Positions 52,988-63,419 of a stretch of 64,000 nt of DNA are shown here, in pieces. The notes under the pieces are model-generated. The model was given only the letters and a program-made list of their open reading frames with translations, had not been told where the DNA came from and made no database searches. The position numbers and the translations under genes were made by a program. Each line of letters begins with the position of its first letter. Position 1 is the stretch's first letter. Source of the DNA: Chlorops oryzae (taxonomy: Eukaryota; Arthropoda; Insecta; Diptera; Chloropidae); contig CM035806.1 of assembly GCA_020466095.1 (NCBI GenBank), forward strand, positions 129,170,734 through 129,234,733, in the 5' to 3' direction.

Positions 52988-54860
52988 TTATTTAAAAGTG
53001 AAAACGCATTTAGAATCACGACCTTTTGGTAATAACTCTTTTGTGAGCATAATATTATTAATAGTATTAATTTCCAACCTATTCCTATTCTTTGTTTTAA
53101 TTAAAGAAAGTTCTGAAAATTGCCTTTCTGCTGCAGCAGAGCTATGTGGTAAGGAGAGTACGTTAAAAACAAAATCTGAAAGCTCTTGGTATGCACATTC
53201 TCCCATTCCATTTTTTATTTTATTAACTTCTATCCAGAAATCATTAATATCTATATCGTTCTTTAAATTATGACTGGAAGATAATCGAAGCAGTTTCCAC
53301 TGTGTGATAATAGTTTCAGGATGACAACTAAATAGATTAGGAAAATATGTTAATAAAGACGAAATACAGGCTGGTGAGTCCGAAATGACTATTTCGGAAG
53401 TTATAATAAATAATTTTTTTAACTGTTCGTTTTTGAAATCAAATCTTGTCTTTAACTGCCGTAATAGTTCTATATAGAATGAGCGAATTTTTTCCTTAAT
53501 TTTACAATTTTCATGTTTTTCAAAACAACATTCTTGCATGTAAATTTGTGCTTTACTCCCGATATAAATATCTTCTGTACACAAATAGTTTTCTCTCTTA
53601 CACAGGTCTACTTCAGATAAATCCGTCGCTTGTTTGATACTCATTTCAATGAAGTTACTCAAAATTAATTTGTAATTATTTTCTATGTGACCATATAAAT
53701 ATGGCAAACGGACATTTTCAGACTGAAATTCCTTATTTAAATTATTAATTATGTTTAACACATATGACAAAAACATGAAATAAATTTTGGCTTCGTTCGA
53801 CATAGCTTCAGCCATTTCAGCCGCTCGAATACCATTAATTTCAAGGAAAAAAGAAATAAAAAACAGTCTTATACTTTCCCACTGTTCAATTGTTCGATTA
53901 ACCACTGCTTCTAGTGATAACCACCTAGTTTGTGAAATGCCTAGAATTTTGTGGGGTTTTACTTGGCAAAAATCCTGAAATTCTCGAAATTCGTTGATAC
54001 ATTTAGGACTGTGTGAAAAAAACGAATAAATTTTTCTGCAGAGATATTCAATATTAGCGGGTAGTTTTTTGCAGGCGTAAGCCGAACATAGATGCAGCGA
54101 ATGGCAAGAGCATTTGATATAAAAAATATTGAACTCGTCTTTAAATTGAGCTTGAAGTCCATTTATGTTGCCTGCCATTACGCTTGCGCCATCTGTAGCA
54201 AGGCCAATTAAGTTCTCTAATGGAACATTGATTTCAAAAAAAAAATTGTTTAATAGACTGGTAAATTGATGTTGCATCTACTTTTTCCAATTGGAGCATA
54301 CCAATGAATCTATCTTTTACCAAGCGAGATGTCTTATCGGCATATCTTACGATTAATGCTAATGCGGTTTTCGTCGAAACATCCGTAGTTTCGTCCAGTA
54401 TTAAGGAAAACTTTTCTGTTTTTAAAACGGAGATAATTTCTTTCAGCGCTTTGTTGCCCAAAACCGCAACGATTTTATTTGATCTAGTTCTAGCACATCT
54501 CAAGGCTTTCGCAATTTGCGAATCTGGACAGCATTCAGCCAGCAATTTTGGTAACGAATCCATTATTACGAAGGGTAGATTATGTGTTACACAGTACATT
54601 ACCAGAGTCATCTCTGCTTGCTCAATTTGCTTATTGCAGCGGATTACTTCTTCCGCAAAAAATGGCTGAATATCCATTTGGTGCTTTTTAGCAGCAACGT
54701 TTTGTATATGAAGGGGTGTTCCTTCATGCTTTTTCAAATAGCTGACGTGATTTAAAAAACTTTTGTCGCAGGCCACACAAAAACATTTCCCATTTTTCTG
54801 GTAAAGCTAAGGAAACATTTCTTTCCACTCCTCGCGGAACTTTCGGGTGTAACAATTCGC
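52988..54860 (-). pseudogene. hAT transposase, zinc-finger type, frameshifted
   Basis: Three pieces join. The N-terminal KFREEWKEMFP (about 54845) with an in-frame TAG is followed by a C2H2-like finger CVACDKSFLNHVSYLKKHEG and SLILDETTDVSTKTALAL (first catalytic Asp) up to about 54240. After a frameshift near 54240-54276 comes the main piece: LIGLATDGASVMAGNINGLQ (second Asp), CSCHSLHLCSAYACK, ISQTRWLSLEAVVNRTIEQW. The C-terminal dimerisation helix is FNVLSLPHSSAAAERQFSEL. It would catalyse excision and 8-bp-TSD insertion. One stop and one frameshift make this copy defective. Confidence 0.8.
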
Positions 54861-54975
54861 TGGCATATTCAAATCAGAATCGCTAAAGAAAAAGTTATTT
54901 AAACAAGTTGAGTTGTGTCATAGGACACCAGATAAGAACGAAGTTCATTATGGTATTTATAAATGTTAGTTACTT

Positions 54976-55370
54976 TTACTTCGGAAGTTACGAAAAATCT
55001 TCATTTGTGGGTGTGGCAGTGGGCGGGCCACAATCATTGTTTTCCTACACCTTTCATTCGCCTTGCTGAACCTATGTTGCGAATTTGAAGCTTCTACGCC
55101 TTTTACTTCGGATGTTACGAAAAATCTTTATTTGTGGGCGTGGCAGTGGGCGAGCCACATAAAATTTTTTCCTACACTTTTCATTCGCCTTGGTCAACTG
55201 ATGTTGCGAATTTGAAGCTTCTACGCTTTTTATTTCGGAAGTTACGAAAAATCTCCATTTGTGGGCGGGCCTCATAAAATTTTTTCCTACACCTTTCATT
55301 CGTCTTGGTCATCCTATGTTGCGAATTTGAAGCTTCTACACCTTTTACTTCACAAGTTACGATAAGCCCT
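54976..55370. repeat. Tandem array, about 3 units of 115-125 bp
   Basis: Units start CTTTTACTTCGGAAGTTACG and contain TTTGTGGGCGTGGCAGTGGG, TTTTTTCCTACAC and TTTCATTCGCCTTG, ending TGCGAATTTGAAGCTTCTAC. A fourth unit (from 55341) diverges after 35 bp into related GGGCGTGGC-type sequence to about 55625. An inverted relative lies in the CMC intergenic region. Confidence 0.8.
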
Positions 55371-55625
55371 TATTTGTGGGCTTATTTTTGGGCGTCCATT
55401 TTTTTCCAGGATATGTCCCTTTTCGTAGTTTACCAGTACACCAAATATCAATGAAATGTGTTGAGTGGTTCGCAAGTTACAAGCATTTTACTGAAAACAC
55501 ATTATATTCATTTGTGGGCGTGGCAGTGAGCGGATGTCTTCCATTTTTAGTTAGGATCATACTCGGACCCCGATATACCTGTGTGCTACATTTCGACTTG
55601 ATTGGTCCAGCCGTTTCGTAGGAGA

Positions 55626-56890
55626 TCCGGATTATTACAAGTAATCGGACTCACAGGGTTGCATTTAAGTCACACATATCCTATATTTCTGTCGACCTGT
55701 CATCGAAATTTCAACTCTGATTTCCTTTCTTCAAAGTAGTGAGCTCGTTACTTCCTTTCAATTTACTTTAACAGCGTTGAGCCCTCAAAGTGCTAAGTTA
55801 GATAAGCAGAATATACTGGAACTGAAAAAGCATACGTGGAAAGGGTTTTCCATCGCAAATGAGATAGTCTCGAAAATGTGAATTTTCATACATAAAGATG
55901 TTTTAAAGTATCGATATTTTTCACACCGATATTACATCCGCAGCCCCCGGAGTACAGACGATGATTTTAAATATGTTTTAATTATGTACGAATTGACGTA
56001 TACTTTGATAGCGCAAAAAAATTATAAGCTACCTAAAATGCCGTTATATATTTGCAAAAACCTACTAATCGGAGTTATTCTGAAAACGTTCAGTCTGGCA
56101 GCACCACATATTGGTTTGTTTTGTTTGAATGCATTTATGCTTGTATGTGTCTGTGTAGTTTCTTAATTTAATAATTAATTGTTTTGTCGGGATATCGTCG
56201 GAAATAAGTGTCGCCTAAAAAAGTATAATATCTCGGCCGCATCAGGAAGTCATTTTACGTAAATATATGTATATTTCTTTCTTTTTGCAAAGGTTTTTAT
56301 GCCCTTTTTTGCGAACTTCAATTTAGGTAACACGGATTTTATAGCGGTTTTTAACTTTTTATCGACTAGGTCCCCTGTCGCTATCGTTTCATAATGAACT
56401 TCGTTTTAAAAATGAAATAACGTCTTCTAGACAAACGTTTACTTGCAGACGCAATCATTTCCCACTTTCGGCTCTTGCGACGTTTGTGCTTTTTTCAAGA
56501 ATCTAAGTATTTATATTGAAAATGTTGTTATAAGCTCGAATGGAATACAATTATTTAATACGTACTTATCCATACTTAAATCCTTATTAATTCATTTAAG
56601 AATATCTCGAATCACAATTTTTAAAAATTTACTTCAGTTGCCACATTTCAAACATGTCACAATTATGGTGCGCTGAGATAATAAATGCTTAAGTTGCCAC
56701 ACTTCAATAATATTATCAACTGTTAGGCAGCTTTTACACCAAACTTTTTGAATAAAGCCGAAAATTGTTTTGAAAAGGGTAATATACAATTTGCAATGGA
56801 AAAATAGCCAAAATAGAAATTAAATCGCCAAATAGCCAAAACAAAAAATTGAAAACGGAAATAGCCACTTTTGGTTATAATTAGCCAAGA
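55626..56890. other. No gene seen
   Basis: Non-coding AT-rich sequence inside the hAT element, between the tandem array and the right TIR. Short frames show no family features. Confidence 0.35.
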
Positions 56891-57518
56891 CGGCAACGCT
56901 GGTCTGCATGAGTCCCCATGTTATTGATAATGTTGGAAATGTTTGCATACGTGCGCGTTAGTGTGCATCCTATCAGCACATAAACTAGCTAAGTGCTGTT
57001 TTTATAATAAGTTACATATCATTTAAAATTTTGTTGAATAAACGTTTTTCAAACTTATATGCAACCAGCCGTAAAGGAGTTGCATAAACAAACCATTGCA
57101 TCTACTAAGCAACATCTACGCTCCGCCTCTTTCGTTATTGAAAGTAACGAAAGGTTGCAAAAGTAGTTGCAAAACAGATTTTTTTAACTAAAAACTAAAT
57201 TTGGTTTGTCAAATCGCTTGTGTAACTTTAGGAGTTTTTCGCAACTACTTGGCTTTGTCTATGAAACTAAAAAGGTTTTTTGAAACGCTTATGCACACCT
57301 TATGTAACCAAAAAATTTTTTTTTGGTTTAAAGTTGTTACAAAGTGCCACTAGGGGGAGGGGGTCTTGCCAATGATGACGCTTGTTGATGAGGGGGAGGG
57401 AGGGTTAATCCGCAATGATCACGTCATCATCTCTATCTTATAAGAAAGCACTCTAAAACTATATTTTGAAGAAATTACTTTCTATTTACTTGTGAAATAA
57501 TAAAGAGCTCAATTAAGA

Positions 57519-57805
57519 TGTCAAACGACAAAACAAAATAGACGGTTTATTTCTCTAAACAAATAAATATTAAAAGGAACATCAAAAAATAATACTGATT
57601 ACAATTTTTAGGTAGAATTGATTTTTCTTCTTACTTCGTCGACCTTCTTCCTCTCGTGGGCAGCACCGGAAAGAAAGATTTTTTTACTTTAGATCGCGTT
57701 TTACATTCCTTCTCTTTTGACGTTTCTAGATCATTCGATGTTTCACAGATCCAACAGAGTTGCATTTCCTTTGCGAGTTACTCCCTGTATTCACGTTCGT
57801 TAACA
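57519..57805 (-). repeat. 3' LTR of the BEL/Pao element
   Basis: Begins TGTTAACG on the minus strand and ends GTTTGACA. AATAAA-type signals appear as TTTATT on the plus strand near 57549. The pol stop codon lies inside it. Confidence 0.7.
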
Positions 57806-60800
57806 TCCCCGCCTCCGTGAATGGACGAGGGACATACACCACCATCATCATCGGCCACGTCGAGCGGCGCCAACTTCGATATCGGTCTTCGCAGCAATCC
57901 ATTGGGCATTTGAATTACCGCTGAGCGCGCGACCCCGTCAGCTCCAACATTCAGCTTCAGAATTCTTCCTCGTTTCCATCGAGACCTTGGCAGCTCAGCG
58001 TCACATACAAACACCAAGGCTCCTGTAGCGAGTGGCTTCGTTGGACGACACCACTTCACGCGTCGGGTAAGCTCCGGTAGATACTCTCGGATCCATCGTT
58101 GCCAGAATAGATTCTTCAGGTTTTGTAGTATGCGCCATTGTTTCCTCAGGGCGCATAGGCGCTTCTCAAACGGCGCCGGTGTCTGCGTCGAGTTAGCGCA
58201 TCCCAGTAGGAAATGATTAGGCGTAAGGGGCTCGGGTTCTGATGGCGTGACTGGCAGATGGGTAAGCGGTCGAGAGTTCACCACATTTTCACATTCGATG
58301 AGCAGACTTATCAACGTCTCGACCCGTGGAGCTTGTTCCTTCATTACCGCTGAGAGCGCCCGCTTCACGCTCCTCACCAGCCTTTCCCAAACGCCACCTT
58401 CGCTTGGATTCGCCGGTGTGTTGAATATCCATTTGATGCCCAGAGGAGCCAAGCCTGTCGTAATCGAGTCGTGATCCAGAAAACGAGGCTCTTTATTTAA
58501 TTCCTTGAAGATACCAACGAAATTCGTCCCGTTTTCGCTTCTTATTTGGATTGGGACTCCTCTTCTATTGATGAAGTTCCGGATACATACCAAAAAGGCA
58601 TCGCTAGATAGGTCCATAGCTACCTCAAGATGAACAGCTCGGGTTGCCATACACGTGAATAAGGCAATCCATCTTTTTTCCCTTTTTCGATGACAGCTTA
58701 CTTCGACTGGACCAAAGAAATCAACGCCCGAATAAGTAAAGGCGCGCACGAACGGTGTTAATCTATCCTCTGGTAGCGGGCCCATTATTGGTGTTGATGG
58801 TTGAGCTCGACGTCGTTTGCATTCGAAGCACTTGAAAAATACGCTATTCACCAAGAACCTTATGGACGGAATCCAAAAACGCAAACGTATTTCGCCAATA
58901 ACGGTGTGCTTGTTTACGTGCTTTAGTCGCCTATGATACCACTCGACTACTAGGCGCGTCAGACGGTGATTCTTCGGCAGGATTATTGGCCGCTTAGATT
59001 CCCATTTCAAGTAAGGTGCATTATCAATCCTTCCGCTGCATCGAATAAGTCCATTTTCGTCTAAGTACGGATTCAAGGATTTCAGCTCACTTTTACTGCT
59101 GATTGATTCACCCTCCGCCAACCTTTCGTAATCCTGACTGAATTCGTGCATCTGTACTGAGCGCCACATAAACGCCTCGGCTTCTTCTAGCTCCTGTATT
59201 GAAAGTGCGCCAGTGCGTTTGGAATTTTTTGTTAAAAACGTCGACATATTAAACACAAAGCGCAAGACCCAAGCTATTCCTCTCCACATACGATTGTAAT
59301 TCGAAGTGTTGTTGACATCGAAATGAAGCATCTTTTTGCAACGGGTTGTTAGTGCAAATCCAGTCTTTTTCTTTAACTCCTTATTATCACAGTAGCTTGG
59401 AGGATCACCGGGGAACACTGGCCACTCTTCTTCCTAATGGAGTAAGAATTTTGGTCCAATTGTCCAACGATTTTCGACCTCAAAGTCAACTGAAGCTCTC
59501 GTACCATCGTCGGCCGGATTTAAGGGACCTGGCACCCAGCGCCAGTCTTTGTCTTCCGAGCTCTCCAGAATTTCGGCGATGCGGTTGGCCACAAATTGCT
59601 TATAAAGTCTCGATTCCTTCTTTAGCCACCTTATGACAGTGTGCGAGTCGGACCAGTATTGCACGCTGTCTACTTTGACCCCATGAAACTTCTCGATGCA
59701 AGTTTTCAACCGCACTGCCAGCGTCGCTGCTTGTAGTTCGAGCCTCGGAATAGACATCGTACGAATGGGCGCACAGTTGGTCTTGCCCATCACGAAAGCC
59801 AAACGAGTTCCATCTTCATTACAAATTCTCCAGTAGGCCACAACCGCCATGGCTTGCTCACTTGCATTGCTGAAAATATGGAGATCCAGCCACTCACCCC
59901 ACCTGCCATGAAGACTGTTTGGAATCGGATCGTCCCATCCGGTTCCACCTTTCCATAAGTGTTGCATCAATACCTTTGCGGCTATGACGAGATTTCCCAA
60001 TAACCCAAATGGATCAAAAATCGACATAGTCACACTTAATACTTCTCTCTTTGTGGACTTTCGCTTTTTGTCAATTACATCCTTCGGTACTCTATGAAAG
60101 TTCAGATTGAAAGCGAATTCATCCGTGGCTGGAAGCCAGAATAAACCCAACACTCGCTCTACGCGATCTGCTGCTACGTTGACTTTCGTTGTGTTTTCGT
60201 CGGCAATTTCGCTGCTCACTAGCGCCGAATTCGAAATTACTTTACACAGCTCAAATCCTGCGGCATTGTAGATCTCCTTAACTTGCTTTATTGTTTGAAT
60301 CGCTTCTTGCTCAGAACGAAAGGAATCTACGTAGTCATCGACGTAATGGCGCTCAACAATGGCTGTGACCGCTCGAGGATATTTTTCTGCATACTTCTGG
60401 GCGTGTGTATTTTTTACAAATTGTGCTATCGTGGGCGAACAGGTGGCACCAAACAGCATTCTTGTCATCACATATTGTTGGACGTCTTCTTTAGGATTTT
60501 TTCTCCACAAAAATCTAAAGGCGTCTTGATCTTGTTCCGCAACTGCCACTTGAAGGAACATCTCCTTTAAGTCCCCACAAACTGCAATCTTTTCCATGCG
60601 AAACTTCATTAGTACCGCCACAAGTGGTTGATTCAGGTCTGGTCCAGGCAATAAAGCGTCGTTAAGAGCTATACCAACACATTTGGCCGCAGCGTCGAAC
60701 ACGACCCTGATCTTCTGCTTGTTCGGATTCGTCACCCCAAAATGAGGCAAAAAGAAGGTTTTTGGCGTCATCTCGCCTGCCTCCGTCGGGAGGATCATTC

Positions 60801-62868
60801 TTGCATACCTCTTGTCCAGGAACTCTTGCATTGCGTCGCAATATTGAGTTCGGAATTCAGAGTCTCGCATCATTCGCTTTTCCAACGTATGCAATCGCTT
60901 TAACGCCATTTTGTAGCTGTCTGGGAATTGCTCGAATTCTTTTCTCCAGAGCAGCCCACACTCATAGCGTCCTTCCTTGAATCGCAATGTGGAATTCAAT
61001 ATATCCAAAGCCCTTTGCACGTCGTCTGACACCACGGGAGGCGCATCCGGCTTTATTCCGCAGGATTCGATTTCAAAGTATCGTTTCATCCTTTCGTCCA
61101 TCGAAATTTCATTTTCATTAGCCTCAACCACCCTCGCGTGGCATGACCTCTTCACCAAATCTTCTTCTTCGCACGTAGGTCCATACAAGATCCATCCTAA
61201 TCTCGTGTTAATGGCGATCGGCCCAGGAAATGGCGGAGATATAGGAACGTCTACAGGAACCGTCAGAAAGGCATGCGTCAGACTTAATACCATTTTGGGC
61301 TTTGCTTGTTTGTAATCAGTAAGTGGCAGACCCGATATATTTGCGAATTTTGACAAATTTCTAAGTGACAATGATTGTGTGGGCAAATCTAAATCTTTTG
61401 TCAAGTATACGTGTGATATATTGTACTTCTTGGCACCAAATCCAGTTCCACTTATATCACACTGAACGATTTTCGATGCGCACGCTGCCGACTTGCCATT
61501 TAGCCATTGCAGTTGAAGTGAGGTAGCCTTACCTTGCAAACCAATTTTCTGAGCAACATCCCAGTCTAACATAGTGACGTCCGCCCCGTCATCCACGAAG
61601 GCAAAAATTGTCACCGAACCTTTAGGACCATTCAGTTTTACCCTTATCAATTGGAATAACACACGTTTGCCATGCGTAGCAGCGTGAAGATTAATACCAG
61701 GCGTAGGGGAGCTATCCTCGTCTTCCTCTACTTGTGTTCCACTCGTGGAAGGCTTGTGCAACAATCCATGGTGCCTTCTGTTGCAATTATCGACGCCACA
61801 ACGTACCTTTTTTGTGCATTTGTTTGCACAATGTGCTCCTTTTAAACATAAAAAACATAATTTCGCGTCTTTTACCTTTTCCCAGCGCTCATTCACGCTC
61901 ATAGATAAAAATTTTCCGCAGCCGTTGATATCATCACACTTCTTTTGACAGATGAGGCAACTATCGGTGGCAACGCTCGTGAATACATGTCTTTTGTTGC
62001 CTTTAGCATCTTTGGTTCCATTCCCATCTTTCTGGTTACCCGTCTTACTGTTAGAACTGGCATTCTCATTTGGCTTCGATGGAAGCGTGTCTGAGACGAA
62101 ATTCGCCAACCTGCGCAACGCGCTCAGCCACCGACTGAAATCTTCCACGTTGGGCACGTGGTCCATGTCCACACATTTTTCGGCCCACTGCATCTGCCGT
62201 GTGACTGGTAGCTTGGCAACGATTTCGCTCAGCAAGGTGGGATTGGTTAGGTGATGTTCTCCCTTGCATAGTTTTAAAAACGTGGCCATATTGTTGACCT
62301 TCACCGCAAACTCCACCAGTTCATCCAAATTGCGCTCCTTTATGATTGGTAATTTTCTTACTGCTTCGATCTGGCTTTTTATAAGCAGTTCAGGCCTACC
62401 AAACGTTTCTTCCAGAATTTCCAATATAGCGTTGACATTTTGTGAGCTTGACAACAAGGATTCAACTGTCTCGCGAGCCCTTCCATGGAGAGATTCTCTT
62501 ATTCGCATGATGTTGTGCAGCTCTGAGTAACCAAACTCCTCTGTCGTTCTTCGGATGTCTTCGATAAATCCCGGCCATGCTTCTGGTTGTCCGTCAAACC
62601 TAGGCAGAGGGTATATCTTCTTGGCAGTGGCGTTTGGGTGGCTGTTAAAGGAGGAATAATTCGTTAAAGACGCACCTGGCGTTTGTGTCGCATGGCGATC
62701 TCCTCCTGGTGCTAAGTTTGTGGTATTTGCTCCTCCCGTGGCCACGGGCACATTCTCCGGGCTTGGTTGGCTCCTGGTATCCGTTAGAAAGAAATAAAGC
62801 TTGTTACGCAGCCGACAAGAAACCAAACTCGTCCAGACAAATAATTTCAAACGAAGTTTACAAAACAA
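57778..62868 (-). pseudogene. BEL/Pao gag-pol with one internal stop and altered integrase
   Basis: One frame spans about 1700 codons, broken only by a TAG at 59436-59434. Order: DUF1759 gag (PLPRFDGQPEAWPGFIEDIR), zinc knuckles (CLICQKKC; CFLCLKGAHCANKC), aspartic protease (AFVDDGADVTMLD), reverse transcriptase (HYVDDYVDSF), RNase H (SIPRLELQAATLAVRL; YWSDSHTVIRWL). Beyond the stop come the integrase zinc-binding region, the core (GVDFFGPVEV; SENGTNFVG; NPSEGGVWERLV) and DUF5641. The second integrase Asp is Glu here (SENG for SDNG), so strand transfer is probably lost even apart from the stop. The gag N-terminus is missing; the nominal Met at 62868 lies in the LTR. Confidence 0.85.
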
Positions 62869-63137
62869 AATAGACGGTTTATTTCTCTAAACAAATAAAT
62901 ATTAAAAGGAACATCAAAAAATAATACTGATTACAATTTTTAGGTAGAATTGATTTTTCTTCTTACTTCGTCGACCTTCTTCCTCTCGTGGGCAGCACCG
63001 GAAAGAAAGATTTTTTTACTTTAGATCGCGTTTTACATTCCTTCTCTTTTGACGTTTCTAGATCATTTGATGTTTCACAGATCCAACAGAGTTGCATTTC
63101 CTTTGCGAGTTACTCCCTGTCTTCACGTTCTTTAGCA
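62845..63137 (-). repeat. 5' LTR of the BEL/Pao element
   Basis: Matches the 3' LTR across about 285 bp. The outer end is TGCTAAAGAACGTGAAG (minus strand), and the inner end has a 6-bp AAGTTT insertion. The terminal TG of the inner end is mutated (TTTCAAACG). Confidence 0.7.
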
Positions 63138-63274
63138 AGGAGGGAGAAGATATTTAATTTTTTGAATAATTCCTTCATGCCATACATTGTCGAACGCTTG
63201 AGCCGCGTCCAAGAATATGGCGGAGCAGTATTCTTTGTATTCAAAAGCTTTCCTTATTTCATTGGTTTATTTAT
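63138..63274 (-). pseudogene. LINE reverse transcriptase fragment (Jockey-like)
   Basis: The minus strand encodes AFEYKEYCSAIFLDAAQAFD followed by NVWHEGIIQKIKYLLPP, which is RT motif A (FLDxxxAFDxVWHxG) of Jockey-type non-LTR elements. It ends abruptly at the BEL LTR, suggesting the BEL element inserted into an already partial LINE. No other LINE segment was found on the other side. Confidence 0.65.
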
Positions 63275-63305
63275 ATAATTTATAAAATAAAGTACAAAAA
63301 AAAAA

Positions 63306-63412
63306 AATTTAGAGAATATCCCCGCCGCCAACATGGATCGAACCCCGCACCTCTCGACTGTCATTTTATAGTTTGGACCACCAAGCTATCAAACACTTTT
63401 CGGGGAGTTGAT
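63306..63412 (-). ncRNA. tRNA-like / tRNA-derived SINE sequence
   Basis: On the minus strand TAGCTTGGTGGTC (A-box-like, 63388-63376) is followed 31 bases later by GGTTCGATCC (perfect B box, 63344-63335). A T run at 63308-63296 would terminate pol III. The T-arm does not pair properly after the B box, so this is probably a tRNA-derived SINE head or tRNA pseudogene rather than a functional tRNA. Confidence 0.4.
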
Positions 63413-63419
63413 CAGAATG

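Larger units (their letters stand above)
52750..56901 (-). mobile_element. hAT element, 4152 bp, with transposase pseudogene
   Basis: The ends are CAGCGTTGCCG and CGGCAACGCTG, with 8-bp TSD GTTTGCAT/GTCTGCAT (52742-52749, 56902-56909), one mismatch. Subterminal TAGCCA/TGGCTA motifs occur at both ends, and TAACAAAAATACGAAAAAG repeats (52867-52935) lie next to the 3' end of the gene. The 2 kb 5' of the transposase (54.9-56.9 kb) contains a 125-bp tandem array and no gene. Confidence 0.8.
48032..57353. mobile_element. Large TIR-bounded element (9.3 kb) with nested transposons
   Basis: The ends are CTAGTGGCAC and GTGCCACTAG, with GGGGAGG repeated outside (48023-48029, 57354-57360); extending to 9 bp gives 7 of 9 matches. 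Subterminal GGCGGAGC...GTTGC and AACGCTTAT motifs recur inverted near 48152/57118 and 48085/57285. Nested inside are the 51078-52284 and 52750-56901 elements, leaving about 4 kb of own sequence in which I recognise no gene. A 9-bp TSD would suit a Mutator-like element, but this is not established. Confidence 0.55.
57519..63137 (-). mobile_element. BEL/Pao LTR retrotransposon with two LTRs
   Basis: Near-identical LTRs (57519-57805 and 62845-63137) bracket a gag-pol gene on the minus strand. The LTRs differ by a 6-bp indel and few substitutions, so the insertion is fairly young. A purine-rich GGAGGCGGGGA sits directly upstream of the 3' LTR (minus-strand sense). No matching TSD was found (AAGA versus AGGA). 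The 5' LTR runs directly into the gag frame with no obvious primer-binding site, indicating a deletion. Confidence 0.85.

Noticed and set aside
55072..55299. 75-codon basic minus-strand ORF
   Set aside because: Translation of the 125-bp tandem array.
63306..63412. Functional tRNA gene
   Set aside because: A and B boxes are present but T-stem pairing fails and no proper acceptor stem forms; kept only as a tRNA-like sequence.
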